Origin: Cladocopium goreaui
Lineage: Eukaryota > Sar > Dinophyceae > Suessiales > Symbiodiniaceae
Direction: 5' to 3'
Length of the DNA: 64,000 nt
Assembly: GCA_947184155.2 (NCBI GenBank)
Contig: CAMXCT020000446.1
Coordinates: 964,280 to 1,028,279 of the forward strand
A program made the translations under genes and the position numbers. The notes below the pieces were generated by a model, which searched no databases, was not told the DNA's origin, and worked only from the letters and a program-made list of their open reading frames with translations. Below, piece by piece: positions 21,801-29,400 of the stretch (position 1 is its first letter; the number at the start of each line of letters is the position of its first letter).

Positions 21801-22630
21801 TTGTTACAAGGTGCTGACGGCAGTTCGAAAGCGACTCCTCTACAAAAACGAGGCTGGATCACTTGGAGCCTCTTCCAAGCATTTGGAATATTTGGATATA
21901 TTTCTCCACCCCCTCAACTAACACTTTTCATGTTGTGGGGACGGAAAATCATGGGCCCGCTGTGAGGCAAGCAAATTCGATTGGTTTGCAATGGTTTGCA
22001 TTTGGGTTGATTGGAAGGAAGGCATTAGGTGCAAACAAATAAATCAAGTGAACAATTCTAACATTTCTTTCGTGGTCATCACCTTTGCTTCTTCAGAATC
22101 ACTGTAAGCGCTGGAACAATCACCAAAGCCCCAGCTGTCACTTGCGGCTAGAATAGGCTAGAATTCGACATTTTGCTTTGCAAGCTCAGTGGTTTGGAAG
22201 CAACTAGAATATGACACGTCGGATGCCCACTGCCTTGTCACAAAGAGTATTGGACGTTTGGCGCGATTGTTGTTTAGCATTCATCAGTATCCATTAGTAT
22301 CCACTGATATCTATTGGTATCCATCAACATTTGGACATTCTCGTGAAATCATTAGGCAGTGAGACCTCTGAAGTGACCTGGGTGGGGAAGGTGTTGAGTC
22401 GGGTGCAGTGAAATTTTGACAACAGCTACCAGGACCTAACGTCGCGTAATCATTGCCTTGGATTTGGTCGGCTGGGCGCATCATTTTTGGAAGCACAAGT
22501 GAATTTGGTCTATTAATCACTATTAATCAGGTATAGATTTTGTGGCATGATGCCAACCCATACAGCTCCAGGTACACGGTCAGGTGCTCCGAGCCCGCAT
22601 TGGTGTCGGTGCAGTCTGGCATCCTGGAAG
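2538..22630 (+). CDS. NPHP4: Nephrocystin-4-like (NPHP4) gene, multi-exon, partial model
   Basis: NPHP4 proteins are large scaffold proteins of the ciliary transition zone; in a dinoflagellate the role would be gating of the flagellar compartment (family knowledge, not seen here). The call rests on several exons that appear in the same order as the C-terminal two thirds of animal NPHP4: a conserved block ending IYFQLRFFLFPPVKTTTAAL (6593), a long helix-strand block ending in MQIG joined to VASVPLEMLVRQG (6855 to 7168), TVDFTNPYGQQATFN joined to VLVAPPEQNLMLIKDPE then EWRRLTAQGLLP (11.7-12.4 kb), a PSVVDRKIRYFE block (14.3 kb), FFVVFYGDAHF (18.57 kb), and IVIAADPPEIK joined to VLTAVRKRLLYKNE and NPYSSRYTV (21.3-22.6 kb). 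Introns start with GT or GC. The first exons (before the window or unrecognised) and the last exons (beyond the retrotransposon) are missing from the model. Comparison was from memory of the family; a profile search would settle it. Confidence 0.6.
3185..3275 (+). CDS. Candidate exon
   Basis: Acceptor CGGCCCAG before 3185 and donor GT at 3276. The frame reads GPSLGFDLELYGGPG followed by LSLLGEEAAERLRLNG. GC-rich against an AT-rich background. It lies in the expected order for the NPHP4-like gene, but the sequence alone does not show homology. Confidence 0.4.
3356..3525 (+). CDS. Candidate exon
   Basis: Starts after ATATCAG and ends before GTATGG. Encodes DLFVAKTSALMDIGQVW and continues Pro-rich to HWHGWW. 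Good coding composition in one frame. No family recognised; it would fall in the poorly conserved middle of the NPHP4-like protein. Confidence 0.45.
4161..4331 (+). CDS. Candidate exon, Arg/Pro-rich
   Basis: A GC-rich island encoding EASRLRANFNLCGDRVVQ and then a Pro/Val/Arg-rich segment up to AASRDT, before a GT. Low-complexity content suits a disordered linker. The acceptor is not clear. Confidence 0.35.
5628..5885 (+). CDS. Candidate exon, linker-like
   Basis: An open frame reads GVEVPSVHQPIPSVPGQ, then VVEKIYLRDQAVQ and DNIIKDQLLRVAVPKP. Composition is protein-like and frame-specific. Both splice limits are approximate. Likely a disordered part of the NPHP4-like gene; homology is not visible. 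Confidence 0.4.
6015..6184 (+). CDS. Candidate exon, Ala/Pro-rich linker
   Basis: Begins after GAGCCAG and ends at a strong GTGAGT donor (6185). Encodes QDSAPKAQGTATAPPSRPLG and an Ala/Gly/Ser-rich tail. Sits directly before the first clearly NPHP4-like exon. Confidence 0.45.
6345..6458 (+). CDS. NPHP4: NPHP4-like exon (start of conserved C-terminal two thirds)
   Basis: Acceptor TTTTGAG before 6345. The frame reads VDFLARSKDLLQADEITLEL, then VALRSFAELEGERSWDLD. This matches the NPHP4 block in which a 'LQ-x-x-E-hydrophobic' strand precedes the conserved VYF-type strand carried by the next exon. I end it at GAT|GC, a GC donor; the downstream frame stays open to 6512, so the end could be later. 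Confidence 0.55.
6593..6855 (+). CDS. NPHP4: NPHP4-like exon with the FPP and ARYL-type blocks
   Basis: Begins after CAACTGAG. It reads IYFQLRFFLFPPVKTTTAAL, then NERLAVVYSMDGYSV, then LVEYLSARSVDIEIW and MQIG before a GT donor at 6856. In family knowledge NPHP4 has a strand ending in 'FPP-x-TT', a 'GF/GY' segment, and a 'RYL...L-x-I-D-V-W' strand in this order and spacing. All three are present. This is one of the two best-supported exons of the gene. Confidence 0.65.
7168..7258 (+). CDS. NPHP4: NPHP4-like exon (LRQG block)
   Basis: Acceptor TTTTTCAG, phase 0. Joined to the previous exon it gives MQIG-VASVPLEMLVRQG with the same residue count as the family's IG...LLRQG block, then HQVAKIEGEHAVLEP. 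The donor is read as ACAG|GC; the GCC that follows starts a low-complexity GGGAGCCATT repeat. Confidence 0.6.
7259..7964. other. Intron sequence, no feature seen
   Basis: Contains four copies of GGGAGCCATT-like sequence (7263-7300), repeated TGGTTTGGGATG motifs (7420-7470) and a short TA repeat (7720-7738). No exon recognised. Confidence 0.45.
7965..9140. repeat. ~120 bp minisatellite (GGGCAAGGGTTGGCCC family)
   Basis: Units can be followed by the GGTGGGGCAAGGGTTGGCCC start at 8476, 8597, 8716 (variant), 8820 and 9004, with degenerate copies upstream and downstream. Two intact units are 119-121 bp. Each contains ATGACCGGGCAGGTTGGAGT and CCTAGCAGCTTGGAAGG. One unit is deleted and one partly duplicated, typical of unequal exchange. 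The 120 bp period is a multiple of three, so a 40-residue repeat (with DMTGQVGVEPSSLEG) stays open on +. It lies in an intron of the NPHP4-like gene. Confidence 0.9.
9141..9678. other. Intron sequence, degenerate repeat edge and AT tract
   Basis: 9141-9230 is decayed minisatellite. 9286-9321 can pair as an imperfect GC-rich hairpin around GCCTAGGCC...CTAGGC. 9320-9400 is AT-rich. 9400-9620 is GC-richer and was checked for a tRNA; none folds. Confidence 0.4.
9679..9870. repeat. CAT/CAC trinucleotide microsatellite
   Basis: Runs of CAT, CAA, GAT and CAC triplets. All frames stay open (His, Ser, Met or Ile strings), purely because of the repeat. Confidence 0.92.
10376..10513 (+). CDS. Candidate NPHP4-like exon, polyproline then basic helix
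   Basis: Starts after CTCCCCAG and ends before GTGGGCC. Encodes CRKELAAPPPPPPEDGNPQS, then PSPTRKTRQKVSALMEPGQ. A Pro-rich linker followed by a basic segment is where animal NPHP4 has its RRK-rich region before the long helix. Strong GC contrast with flanks. Confidence 0.45.
10514..11110. other. Intron sequence, nothing recognised
   Basis: AT-rich with T runs; no exon-quality frame and no repeat array seen. Confidence 0.4.
11111..11221 (+). CDS. NPHP4: NPHP4-like exon, basic coiled helix
   Basis: After CACCAAG. Reads GGMQGLAGQGSMAQELN, then QKKHERLQQLRALRQDTRDS before a GT. The Lys/Arg-rich helix with ERLQQLR corresponds in position and character to the RRKLERMRS-type helix of NPHP4. If not spliced it would stop at a TAG 12 bases later. 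Confidence 0.5.
11509..11745 (+). CDS. NPHP4: NPHP4-like exon (NPY block)
   Basis: A long helical segment (AAAESVRQDRKRQEVARRMD) leads into SSFATPSYFTVDFTNPYGQQ and ATFN, followed by GTGCACG taken as donor. In the family a helix precedes 'LG-x-x-x-FFEF-x-x-x-NP-x', which this reproduces. The next exon completes the strand in frame. The start is uncertain; the frame is open further upstream. Confidence 0.6.
11964..12014 (+). CDS. NPHP4: NPHP4-like micro-exon (51 bases)
   Basis: Begins after TACTTAG and encodes VLVAPPEQNLMLIKDPE in phase 0, ending at GAG|GC. Joined to its neighbours it gives ATFN-VLVAPPEQNLMLIKDPE-EWRRL, which restores the strand-turn-strand plus EWR motif of NPHP4. The donor is GC, as often seen in dinoflagellates. 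Confidence 0.6.
12391..12477 (+). CDS. NPHP4: NPHP4-like exon (EWRRL block)
   Basis: Begins after CGGCCCAG, phase 0: EWRRLTAQGLLPTAPSGATA, then AADAGHVLEL. Animal NPHP4 has QEWRDF...LHTP...MFHLRG at this point. The end is approximate. Confidence 0.55.
12830..12888 (+). CDS. Weak candidate NPHP4-like exon
   Basis: A frame reading GSFILNPRESISRLTELL could correspond to the family's 'L-x-L-x-P-x-E-T' strand. Both splice sites are guesses and a second frame over the same bases is equally open. Confidence 0.25.
12889..14278. other. Intron sequence with two unplaced exon-like islands
   Basis: GC-rich islands at about 13672-13800 (a frame with SRDFLVEALRRGAGDGHG) and 13970-14055 (SARQVVLHQGPVLRRVEVPW) look coding on +, but I could not align them with NPHP4 or fix their splice sites. 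The rest is AT-rich, with TA repeats near 13600-13630. Confidence 0.3.
14279..14394 (+). CDS. NPHP4: NPHP4-like exon (VVDR-RYF block)
   Basis: After TGTCGTAG. Reads SARRCWEVSVVPQPSVVDRK, then IRYFEASALVDGSGQ. Animal NPHP4 has a 'V-x-x-x-P-x-VVD-x-x-F-R-F-Y' strand here. A GC donor is possible at TTCGAG|GCGAGT. The exon overlaps other open frames, so homology is the main reason for choosing this one. Confidence 0.5.
14395..15918. other. Intron/intergenic sequence with one exon-like island
   Basis: 15478-15570 after TTGCTGCAG has an open frame with GPPVEVAMSTALAEMSG, and 14900-14970 and 15160-15215 have short GC-rich open stretches. None could be assigned. TA repeats occur at 15235-15250 and 15367-15385. 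Confidence 0.3.
15919..16768 (+). CDS. Coiled-coil protein, first recognised exon
   Basis: The largest non-transposon exon in the window: about 283 codons without a stop, following TTTCACAG. An N-terminal basic, Pro-rich part (RQILEPVAKRIATPTMATPL) leads into a 9 bp-repeat-coded SQI run (SQISQISQISQISQ), then a long heptad-like region (RLTEFDQKLSALDVRLVELS; RLVTLENRLDELVKRLE; RVASLSERLAAEARVREAQF), then a Ser/Thr-rich tail. This predicts a dimeric coiled coil. The exon ends in phase 0 at AGA|GTGCCA and joins in frame to 17090. It lies between exons of the NPHP4-like gene on the same strand. The true start is not known. No family recognised. Confidence 0.65.
17090..17485 (+). CDS. Coiled-coil protein, last exon
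   Basis: Begins after TTGCTCAG in phase 0 with WLRLPQYSTKYGSVTEAFTP, continues as a Pro/Arg/Ser-rich tail (RVEPPGRLESPSPILPQYRR), then VEYLIAKPEPVGPVLVQTF, and ends at a TAG at 17483-17485. The 321 bp intron before it is GT-AG and phase 0 on both sides, which supports the pairing with the preceding exon. The tail looks disordered. Confidence 0.6.
   Translation, partial: WLRLPQYSTKYGSVTEAFTPTKTSHYRPFTPRVEPPGRLESPSPILPQYRRAASASPRVARRLDASIDPPGRGNGLVSHVSLLPRHVKAQAQENPSAKACQVEYLIAKPEPVGPVLVQTFALETQRRPTIS
17486..18560. other. Intron sequence with small exon-like islands
   Basis: 17921-18001 (after TTGCGCCAG, before GTATATTACC) could encode EEVSLRFMAPQSPAVHGTPS, and 18434-18535 a short hydrophobic segment. 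Neither is placed. The remainder is AT-rich. Confidence 0.3.
18561..18618 (+). CDS. NPHP4: NPHP4-like exon (FFV-IY block)
   Basis: After CATTGCCCAG. Reads LQFFVVFYGDAHFSNLVPE. The 'FFV-hydrophobic-hydrophobic-Y-x-D' core matches a conserved strand of NPHP4 that follows the VVD-RF-Y block. Short, so support is modest. Confidence 0.45.
19008..19114 (+). CDS. Candidate NPHP4-like exon (GQ block)
   Basis: After GACATAG. Reads MPITGQSFCFAIPPGPEVAV, then QLVEVQGLRTEKIRI before GTAGAC. NPHP4 has an AGQ motif followed by alternating strands at this point in the order. Clear coding composition; homology is weak. Confidence 0.45.
19115..20498. other. Intron sequence
   Basis: Mostly unstructured. A - strand frame over 19502-19792 (includes LLGTENRQDNQDT) is open for about 96 codons but has no supporting context. 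Confidence 0.35.
20499..20558 (+). CDS. NPHP4: NPHP4-like exon (QAG block)
   Basis: After GGTTTCCAG. Reads VDPRYGVKFNILITSMQAGA, with a GT donor inside GGAGCA|GTGG (an alternative is to read on to a TGA at 20568). The family has 'PP-x-G-x-x-x-L-x-V-x-V-R-P-x-x-x-G' here. Confidence 0.45.
20559..21266. other. Intron sequence
   Basis: A basic, open but low-quality frame covers 20570-20700. No exon assigned; no repeats of note. Confidence 0.35.
21267..21320 (+). CDS. NPHP4: NPHP4-like exon (54 bases)
   Basis: After GGTGGTAG. Reads PPLEAMLIVIAADPPEIK and ends phase 0 at AAG|GCGTGG, a GC donor. Joins in frame to the next exon to give ADPPEIK-VLTAVRKRLLYKNE, matching the NPHP4 segment that leads into its final immunoglobulin-like fold. 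Confidence 0.6.
21811..21852 (+). CDS. NPHP4: NPHP4-like micro-exon (42 bases)
   Basis: Follows GTTACAAG; encodes VLTAVRKRLLYKNE, phase 0 at both ends, with a GC donor (GAG|GCTGGA). 'K-R-x-x-Y-x-N' is a conserved start of the last domain in NPHP4. Confidence 0.6.
21853..22536. other. Intron sequence
   Basis: No exon or array recognised. The frame 21860-21965 stays open but loses coding character. Confidence 0.35.
22537..22630 (+). CDS. NPHP4: NPHP4-like exon (NPYSSRYTV block); last exon recognised
   Basis: After GGTATAG, phase 0. Reads ILWHDANPYSSRYTVRCSEP, then ALVSVQSGILE, and ends in phase 1 at GGAAG|GTATTGG, a good donor. 'NPY-x-x-R-x-x-x-x-x-S-x-x-P-x-L' is the family pattern. The intron that follows contains the (CATA)n tract and the Ty1/copia element; I did not find the final exon(s) beyond it. 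Confidence 0.62.
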
Positions 22631-22737
22631 GTATTGGCCCAATATGAAAGCATTTGTTGACAACATCATAATAATACATGATTATATATGAACATGTATG
22701 ATAGCACATGATACACATACATAAATACATATATACA

Positions 22738-22934
22738 TACATTACATTACATTACATCACATCACACTACATTACACTACATTACATTAATACATACATA
22801 CATACATACATACATACATACATACATACATACATACATACATACATACATACATACATACATACATACATACATACATACATACATACATACATACATA
22901 CATACATACATACATACATACATACATACATACA
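22738..22934. repeat. (CATA)n microsatellite, left part
   Basis: ATTACATT/ATCACATC variants up to 22790, then an essentially pure CATA tract of about 144 bases ending exactly at the retrotransposon LTR. The same repeat resumes on the other side of the element at 31352. Confidence 0.95.
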
Positions 22935-23190
22935 TGATTGGTAACGGTCCCACCGTGAATTCCTTGGTGTCCTCACCTTGTTGTAATGGCGACCACGCCA
23001 ATCCTTAATGAAACCCTTATGGCTGCCACGCCAATTCCAAGCGGCCACGCTTGATTTTCCTATGGCTCGAAGCGATCCCGCCACGTCCCACCCGCTTTGG
23101 GCCGCATTGCAGATGCACACACGGAACTGAGCAAGTTGACCAGGCAGTCTGGATGAAAAGGAAAGGGAACATGTGAATGCTGGATTGACA
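22935..23190 (-). repeat. 3' LTR of the Ty1/copia element
   Basis: 256 bp, starting TGATTGGTAACGG and ending GGATTGACA on the + strand. Compared with 31095-31351 it has CACCGTG for CACCTGTG (one-base indel) and CCAATTCC for CCATTTCC (one substitution). Confidence 0.93.
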
Positions 23191-23203
23191 TTCCCAGTCT
23201 TTT
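23191..23203 (-). other. Candidate polypurine tract
   Basis: On the - strand AAAAGACTGGGAA lies directly before the 3' LTR. It is short and has two pyrimidines, so it is a weak match to a plus-strand priming site; position is the main support. Confidence 0.4.
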
Positions 23204-23458
23204 AATTCGAAAGAATTTCCGCATTCGGCATGTTCCAGTGAAATTTACCATTCACTTCCTTCATGCAAAATTGTGGTGCACTTGTTTCCCAATCTGCATA
23301 CCCGCAAGAATGACATCTCGATGTCCATACAAGTGTTCTTGCATTCCAGACTTTGCCAAAAACCAGCGTCAAAAACCTTGGTCTCCACTTTCAAAATAAA
23401 GAACCATCGGCAAGCAAGTAAGGTCAATCTCATGCTGATCAAGTGTACAATCACAAAA

Positions 23459-26400
23459 TTATTTCGAGCTGACATAGGGATATGCACTGGTCTCTGAGAC
23501 GACTTGGCTTTTCTCAGAACTGATTGAATTAGACTCCGTTCCACGAAGCCAGCGAATGCGAGTTTTGGCATCGGCTCGAGTTTTCAGCACTTGAGTTTCA
23601 TCCTGCAACCTGTAGTGGCCGAGACGAAGACATTCTCGCAACACTGTGCTATCCATGATCTTAGTTAATGCGTCTGCCATCTGAGCACCAGTTGGAACCC
23701 ATCGGACCATTACACCAGTGGCTAGGTGTTCACGAATCAATTTGGCTTGCAGCAATGTTCGAAACTCTGAGCATGCAGGCTGTGCAGTTCTACTTATTAT
23801 ATCATACAAGCTTTTACAATCCGTGCTAATGATACTATCGGCCAGACTAACATTTTTACTTATCTCATGAGTATGCATCAGTGAAGCATTTGGTTCTTCA
23901 TCATTGTCTTCATCTTTGATTGCAGTGAAAGCTGGTGGTAGTTTCAACAAGGCTGGATCACCTAGTTGCCATTGACATGCATGATCTAACAGCCATGCCC
24001 AAAAGAGTCGAGCCCAGGCTAATGTATCAACTGCACCTGCCATTGCCATGGCCTCCGCTGACAAGGTACTCACTGCTACCTTTTGGATTTTGCGAGAGGA
24101 CCACAAAATCGGATTGACTGGACTACTCTGATTTGCGCCAATACACTTATGTGCGGTCATCAACAGCATTCCTTGATGTGAGGAGTGATTCTTACTTGAG
24201 GCGAATGCAGCATCTGAAAATGACACAAATCTGATGTCTTGCAACGGTATGGGTTGGATACGCAGTGCCGTGTCAGCATATCTTTTGGCCTCCTGAAGAG
24301 TTCGATTTCCATCCATCAAGGTCTGAACCACTGCACTATTGATCTGACTCTGAAGAAACGAGAGTCGGCTACCCAAATCCGGACGACTGTTTGTTGAGGC
24401 ATACTGTAAACTCCCAATTAAGCCGCGCAGTTGTTGACGTTCATCTTCTGTCACCGGTTGTTGAGGATCATGACGACGTTGACTGTTAATGTGAATAGGT
24501 TCAATGGCTTTGACATATTTGGTTTGATCCACCGTGATTGAATAGTCTTGATGTTGTTGAATGTGTAAACCAGTGAATGTGAAATCTCGATCTTTGCGGC
24601 TACCAAAAGGGTATTTTGCTTCCAACTGTTTCAACTTGGCATGAAATTCTGGGGTTCCACAGCAAAGTCCATCATCAACATGAATTCCTATTAAGCCACA
24701 TGTTTGACCTTTCTTGTCCTGCAGAGTAAAAAGGCATGGATCAAACGGTGATTGTGTAAAGTTAAGTTCCAGGAGGCCCTTTTGAAACTCACGAAACCAT
24801 AGCAGTGGTGCATCCACTCGCCCATATGCTCCTTTGAGGAGTTGTACAATCTCATCATCAGCTAGGTTCATCTTGTTGCGGAGTTCAATTGGTGGTTCTA
24901 ATCCAAGCTGTCGAGAATCATCACTCCCTCTGAGAAAGGCGGTGCGGATGTCAAAACTACCAATGTCCCAGCCAGAGCTGGCAGCAAACTGAAGGATAAG
25001 CATCCGAGCAAGTTTGGATAGTGTTGGGCTATCTCTGTCAAGTTCACATAATTGGGGATCTTCATATCCCAAAACAATCAGTCTTGCTTTTGGTGTTTTG
25101 GTTGTCTTCTCAGTGTCTCCCATATCCTTCCACGTTAAAAGCCAGCGGCATCGGAGGACATTCTCCTTCGGAATTTGTTGTCTGCAAATCTTTTGAATTG
25201 TTCCAGTGTCCAACCATGACTGCAGCTCCTTGTCTTTTGCCATGTCAAACAGTTTTCGATCTTCAGTATTCAAGTCTTTCAGTTTCACCTCACTGCGTTG
25301 TTTCTTGGCAGCGGACACTAGACATGCCACTTGTTCTTCATGTTCTGCGCCATACATCCTTGTCACATCATTCACATCCAGTTCAATTTCCATGGACCAG
25401 CACTGATCACTGGATACCTGAAGCGCTTCACAGAATAAGTCAGCATCATCATCATCCGGCACAGGAATTTCTATATGATCATCCTCATGTTGTAGTTGTT
25501 CTTCAATTTCTTCGGTTGGAACAATGGAAGGACTTCCAATGGACGGTTCTGGTTCAGTTGAATCACGTATTGAAACCTGTGGTGATCCTGTTGTTGGTGC
25601 TGCTCTTGGAGTCTGCGCAGGCATTTCGGCACTGTTCTCTATCATGACAGGTCCAATCTTTGGCTGTTCTTCTTTTGAAACCGCACCTGATTTGTCAAGG
25701 GACACTTCTTCTACAGCGGACAACGGTCTAACTTGTTCAGGTGCTCCACGATACAATCTGTTTCCAAAAACTGCCCACACACATGAATCACCTTCTTGTT
25801 GAATCACCCTCATTGGTCCCATCCATTTCTTATTTTCTCTCCATAGCATTATCCAGTCCCCAGGTTGATACCTACCCCTATTTGGTCTTGTTCTCTGCAG
25901 TAGTGCTCTTCGACATGCTTGGTCGTTATCTACCTTGACAAACGCTTGGCGAGCTTGTTCTCGTCGAGAGAGTTCTGCACGAAACCGAATTCCTTCAGGA
26001 CTGTCAGTTCTTGCCAATTCGTGTGCTGAACCAGTTTCATCACTCACTACTGATCCTGGCTGTCGCTGTAATTTTCCAAAAACCAAAACTTCAGGTGGAT
26101 AACCTCTGTGTCGGGACCATTGATTCTTTGTTTGCGTTGCATACACTAATGCTTGTTCCAGTTGGTCATAACTTGTTATGGATTCCTCATGATCCATCTT
26201 GGTCAAGATGGATTGCAAAATTCCTCCATGTCGTTCACAGCGGCTGTTTTGCCAATGGGCTTCTGGTGGAATAATCCTGAGTTTAATTCCATGCTTTTGG
26301 GCAAACTCATGAACAGTCTCATCACAGAATTCTCCGGCAGCATCCAAAATTAATTGACCAGGTGGTCCAGCCCACAACATCCAGCCTAAACTGAGAGCTC

Positions 26401-29400
26401 GTAGGGCATCCGCGGCAGTGCGGGCGGGTGCACAATATGCACTTTGGAAGGCTGTGCCATGATCTACCATGTGATAAAAATGGAACTGTGACCCCTGAGA
26501 ATTAGTCCATGTTATCCCATCCATAGCTACTATATCCCCAAAATCCAGCGGTTCTTTGATTGCACTTGGCCTCGGAATTGTTGGCGGCTGAGACTCTTGA
26601 CAGGTTGAACAACGAATTTCAGGAATAGCCTTGAGTATGCGATCTTCACATCCGAGTTGTCTACACATATACTCCAACTTTTGTTGGCCCGGATGGCCCA
26701 TGTTTCGATGCAACTTCAGGAGCCATTGCTGTTCGTCCTTTTCCAGTTCTAAAAACTTTGGTCCATGTTTCTGACATGTTAAATCAACCACCACTCGATC
26801 CATTGGTTTCTCATCTTTGGCACATGACCCCCCTGGAGCAACTTCGGAAGGAACAATCTCAGTGGCTGACGGTGACGACCGACTCCGTTTGAGTTGGTGC
26901 ATGGCTTCGGACAAACTAGAACTACCATCACCAGCTCTTTTGGTTGGTATGGCCTTTGGCTCGCTGGATGCATTTGGTTGCACATTGACAGCACCTTCAC
27001 TGTTCTCCTGCCAGGAGTTATATTTGGGTCTGGCAAAGACTGTCAAATTACATCGTGCAGGAGTACTTTGCCTTCGGAGTTGTCTATAGGACAAGCGTTC
27101 CCAATTTTCCCACTCAGGTTCAACCACAACATCTTCAAAACGTCTACGTATGCAAATCATTTTACGCCAAGGAGCTTCTCCAGGAATCATGCGAGTGTTG
27201 GGACCTAACATTCGGTCAGTTCCACGACAAACTACCACATGTCGGACCACATGATTGGGACACAACGTACGGACAGCTTCTAGAATATCCCCTTGTTCCC
27301 ACACTACAACTCCAACCCTTGGTGCTGCAGCATCTACAGCTTTCATGACATCCAACCATTGCACATTTGGATGTCGGAGAGTGATCTGCATCGGTGAGCT
27401 CTTCTGTCCCAGACGACGACGCTTAGTTGGATGATCTTCAGGACCAAATTCACATTCGTCATTTGCGAGGATTTCGCTGGGATGACTATGGTTACGTTTG
27501 AGCAACACTTGACAAACCTGCCTTGCAAATTTTCTGGGGTATTGCTCGGTGAACTTCGATACTGCCATGCTTTGGTCTTGAACCTGTGTGGTCCCTGCAA
27601 TTTGATAGTGTTCGTGAATCCCGAGGCATCTTTGACCATCAAATTTCTGTTTCAACTCCATGGATGTCGTGCAAACTTGAAGTCGTTTCCGAATTGGCAT
27701 TCCTGTCACTGGTTCTTTCAACTTTCCTACCTTGCACAAATCAAACACGCATGGATGAGCTACATTGAGCAATGGTCCAACACTTGGCAACTTTAGCATG
27801 GATGATCCCTCCGGTTGTTCTAAGTGAAAGTGTTTCTCCAGGGAGACTTGATGTTCACACAAAACCACTCCTAGTGCAACCTGCCACAAGCGTTGACGCC
27901 GATCATCCAACACCTTCTGTAGTGATTCAAGTGACCGGGACATGTTCAAAGCTGACCACCTGCACCATGGACCACATTCGGGTGAATACCAGACATGTTC
28001 TGGTTGCTCAGCACACAAATATGAAAACAACTTTCGGCGGCCGGCTGTTGTTCCTAAGTCACCTGAAAACAGACCGAATCTTCTGGCTTGACCACCAAGG
28101 TTGTGGCATTGCTTGGTAAGTTCACTCTCGGGGCCACACATGATCTCATACAACTTCATTCGTTTTCCAGTAGGTCGGATAATTTGTTGTACGCTTGAAA
28201 GTTCTTTGCGAATGCAGTGAATCCACCTTTGACATTCTTTCTGAAAAGTCGGTACTTCATTGGTTACTGTTGCAAACTCAAAATCCAACATTTCCACTGG
28301 AAATTCTGTACAACCTTGGTCATTCAGCACAGTTGACATCAGTGGCTCTGATGTTTGCTCGATCTGTCCTACATCTCGGCTTTTGGCTGAATCAGAAGAC
28401 CTTGAGTTGACAGCTGCTGAAGGTGAGAGATCACCTGTGCCAGAGCTTCTTCCATGCGTCCCATGCGGCTTTCCATCTCGTTCTGGTTGATCTGAATCTC
28501 TGTCATTTGCTGAGTCGGCACTCCAGTCATTCTTTCCCAGTCTGAATCCTCCTCCTCCTCCTCGTCCACAGGTTTGACCATCCCCAACCTGGTAGTCTTC
28601 ATTTCCTCCTTCTTCTTGGTATTCACTTTGGTCTTGACTGTGGACGTCGAGGGTTGGCTGTCCTCTTGGATCATCAGTTTGACATACTGGAAGTACTTTT
28701 GATGAGTCGGTTTCTGACTGTCCTCGAATCTTGTCAGCATGTAGTTGGTCCACTCCTTGTCCTGGAATGCTTGGGCAAATGTCTGATTCATCTTGGCTTT
28801 GCCCAAGTCGATCTTTGTCTCGGCCAAAATGGCCAATGGAATCTTTTCGATCTCTTCGTCCTTGTTCTTGCCCATGTACGCCTGGAACTGCTTGTGCAAA
28901 GACATGGCTTTCAGTCTTACACGAAGTTGCACAGGGAGACACTTTTGAGCTCGGACAGATAGCTGTGGCATTCTTCAATCTGTCATGGTCTTTTCCGGCA
29001 ACATCACGATTTGACCACTGTGAACTATTCACACTGTGATTGACAACCTCATGACCTGGGACCTCCACAGCAAAACTTGGACACGGTTGCATGACATCTG
29101 CAAAAGTGAGGCTGCTCTCACTTACCTTCTTTCCAATTGCGTACATGCGGTTTGAAACCTTCATGGAAAAATCATCACCTTGGCTTGTCGGTCGACTGGC
29201 CGGCGGAGTCTGTTCTTGGACTTGACAGACCGTGTTCTCGTGTGCTTTCCCCCATAAATCATTAATGTTCATCATCATAAGGTTCTTTTCGTCATGATAA
29301 ACAGGGATATATCTATTCAGAAGTTTACTCCACAAGGTGCATTCATTGGCATCAATCACAGCTTGAATCGTCTGCAGGAACTTGCTTGACAGGAGGAACG

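Noticed and set aside
22777..23120. Met-Tyr-Val-Cys repeat frames across the CATA tract
   Set aside because: Products of the tetranucleotide repeat.
25021..25647. 208-codon + strand frame opposite reverse transcriptase
   Set aside because: Shadow of the pol frame on the opposite strand.
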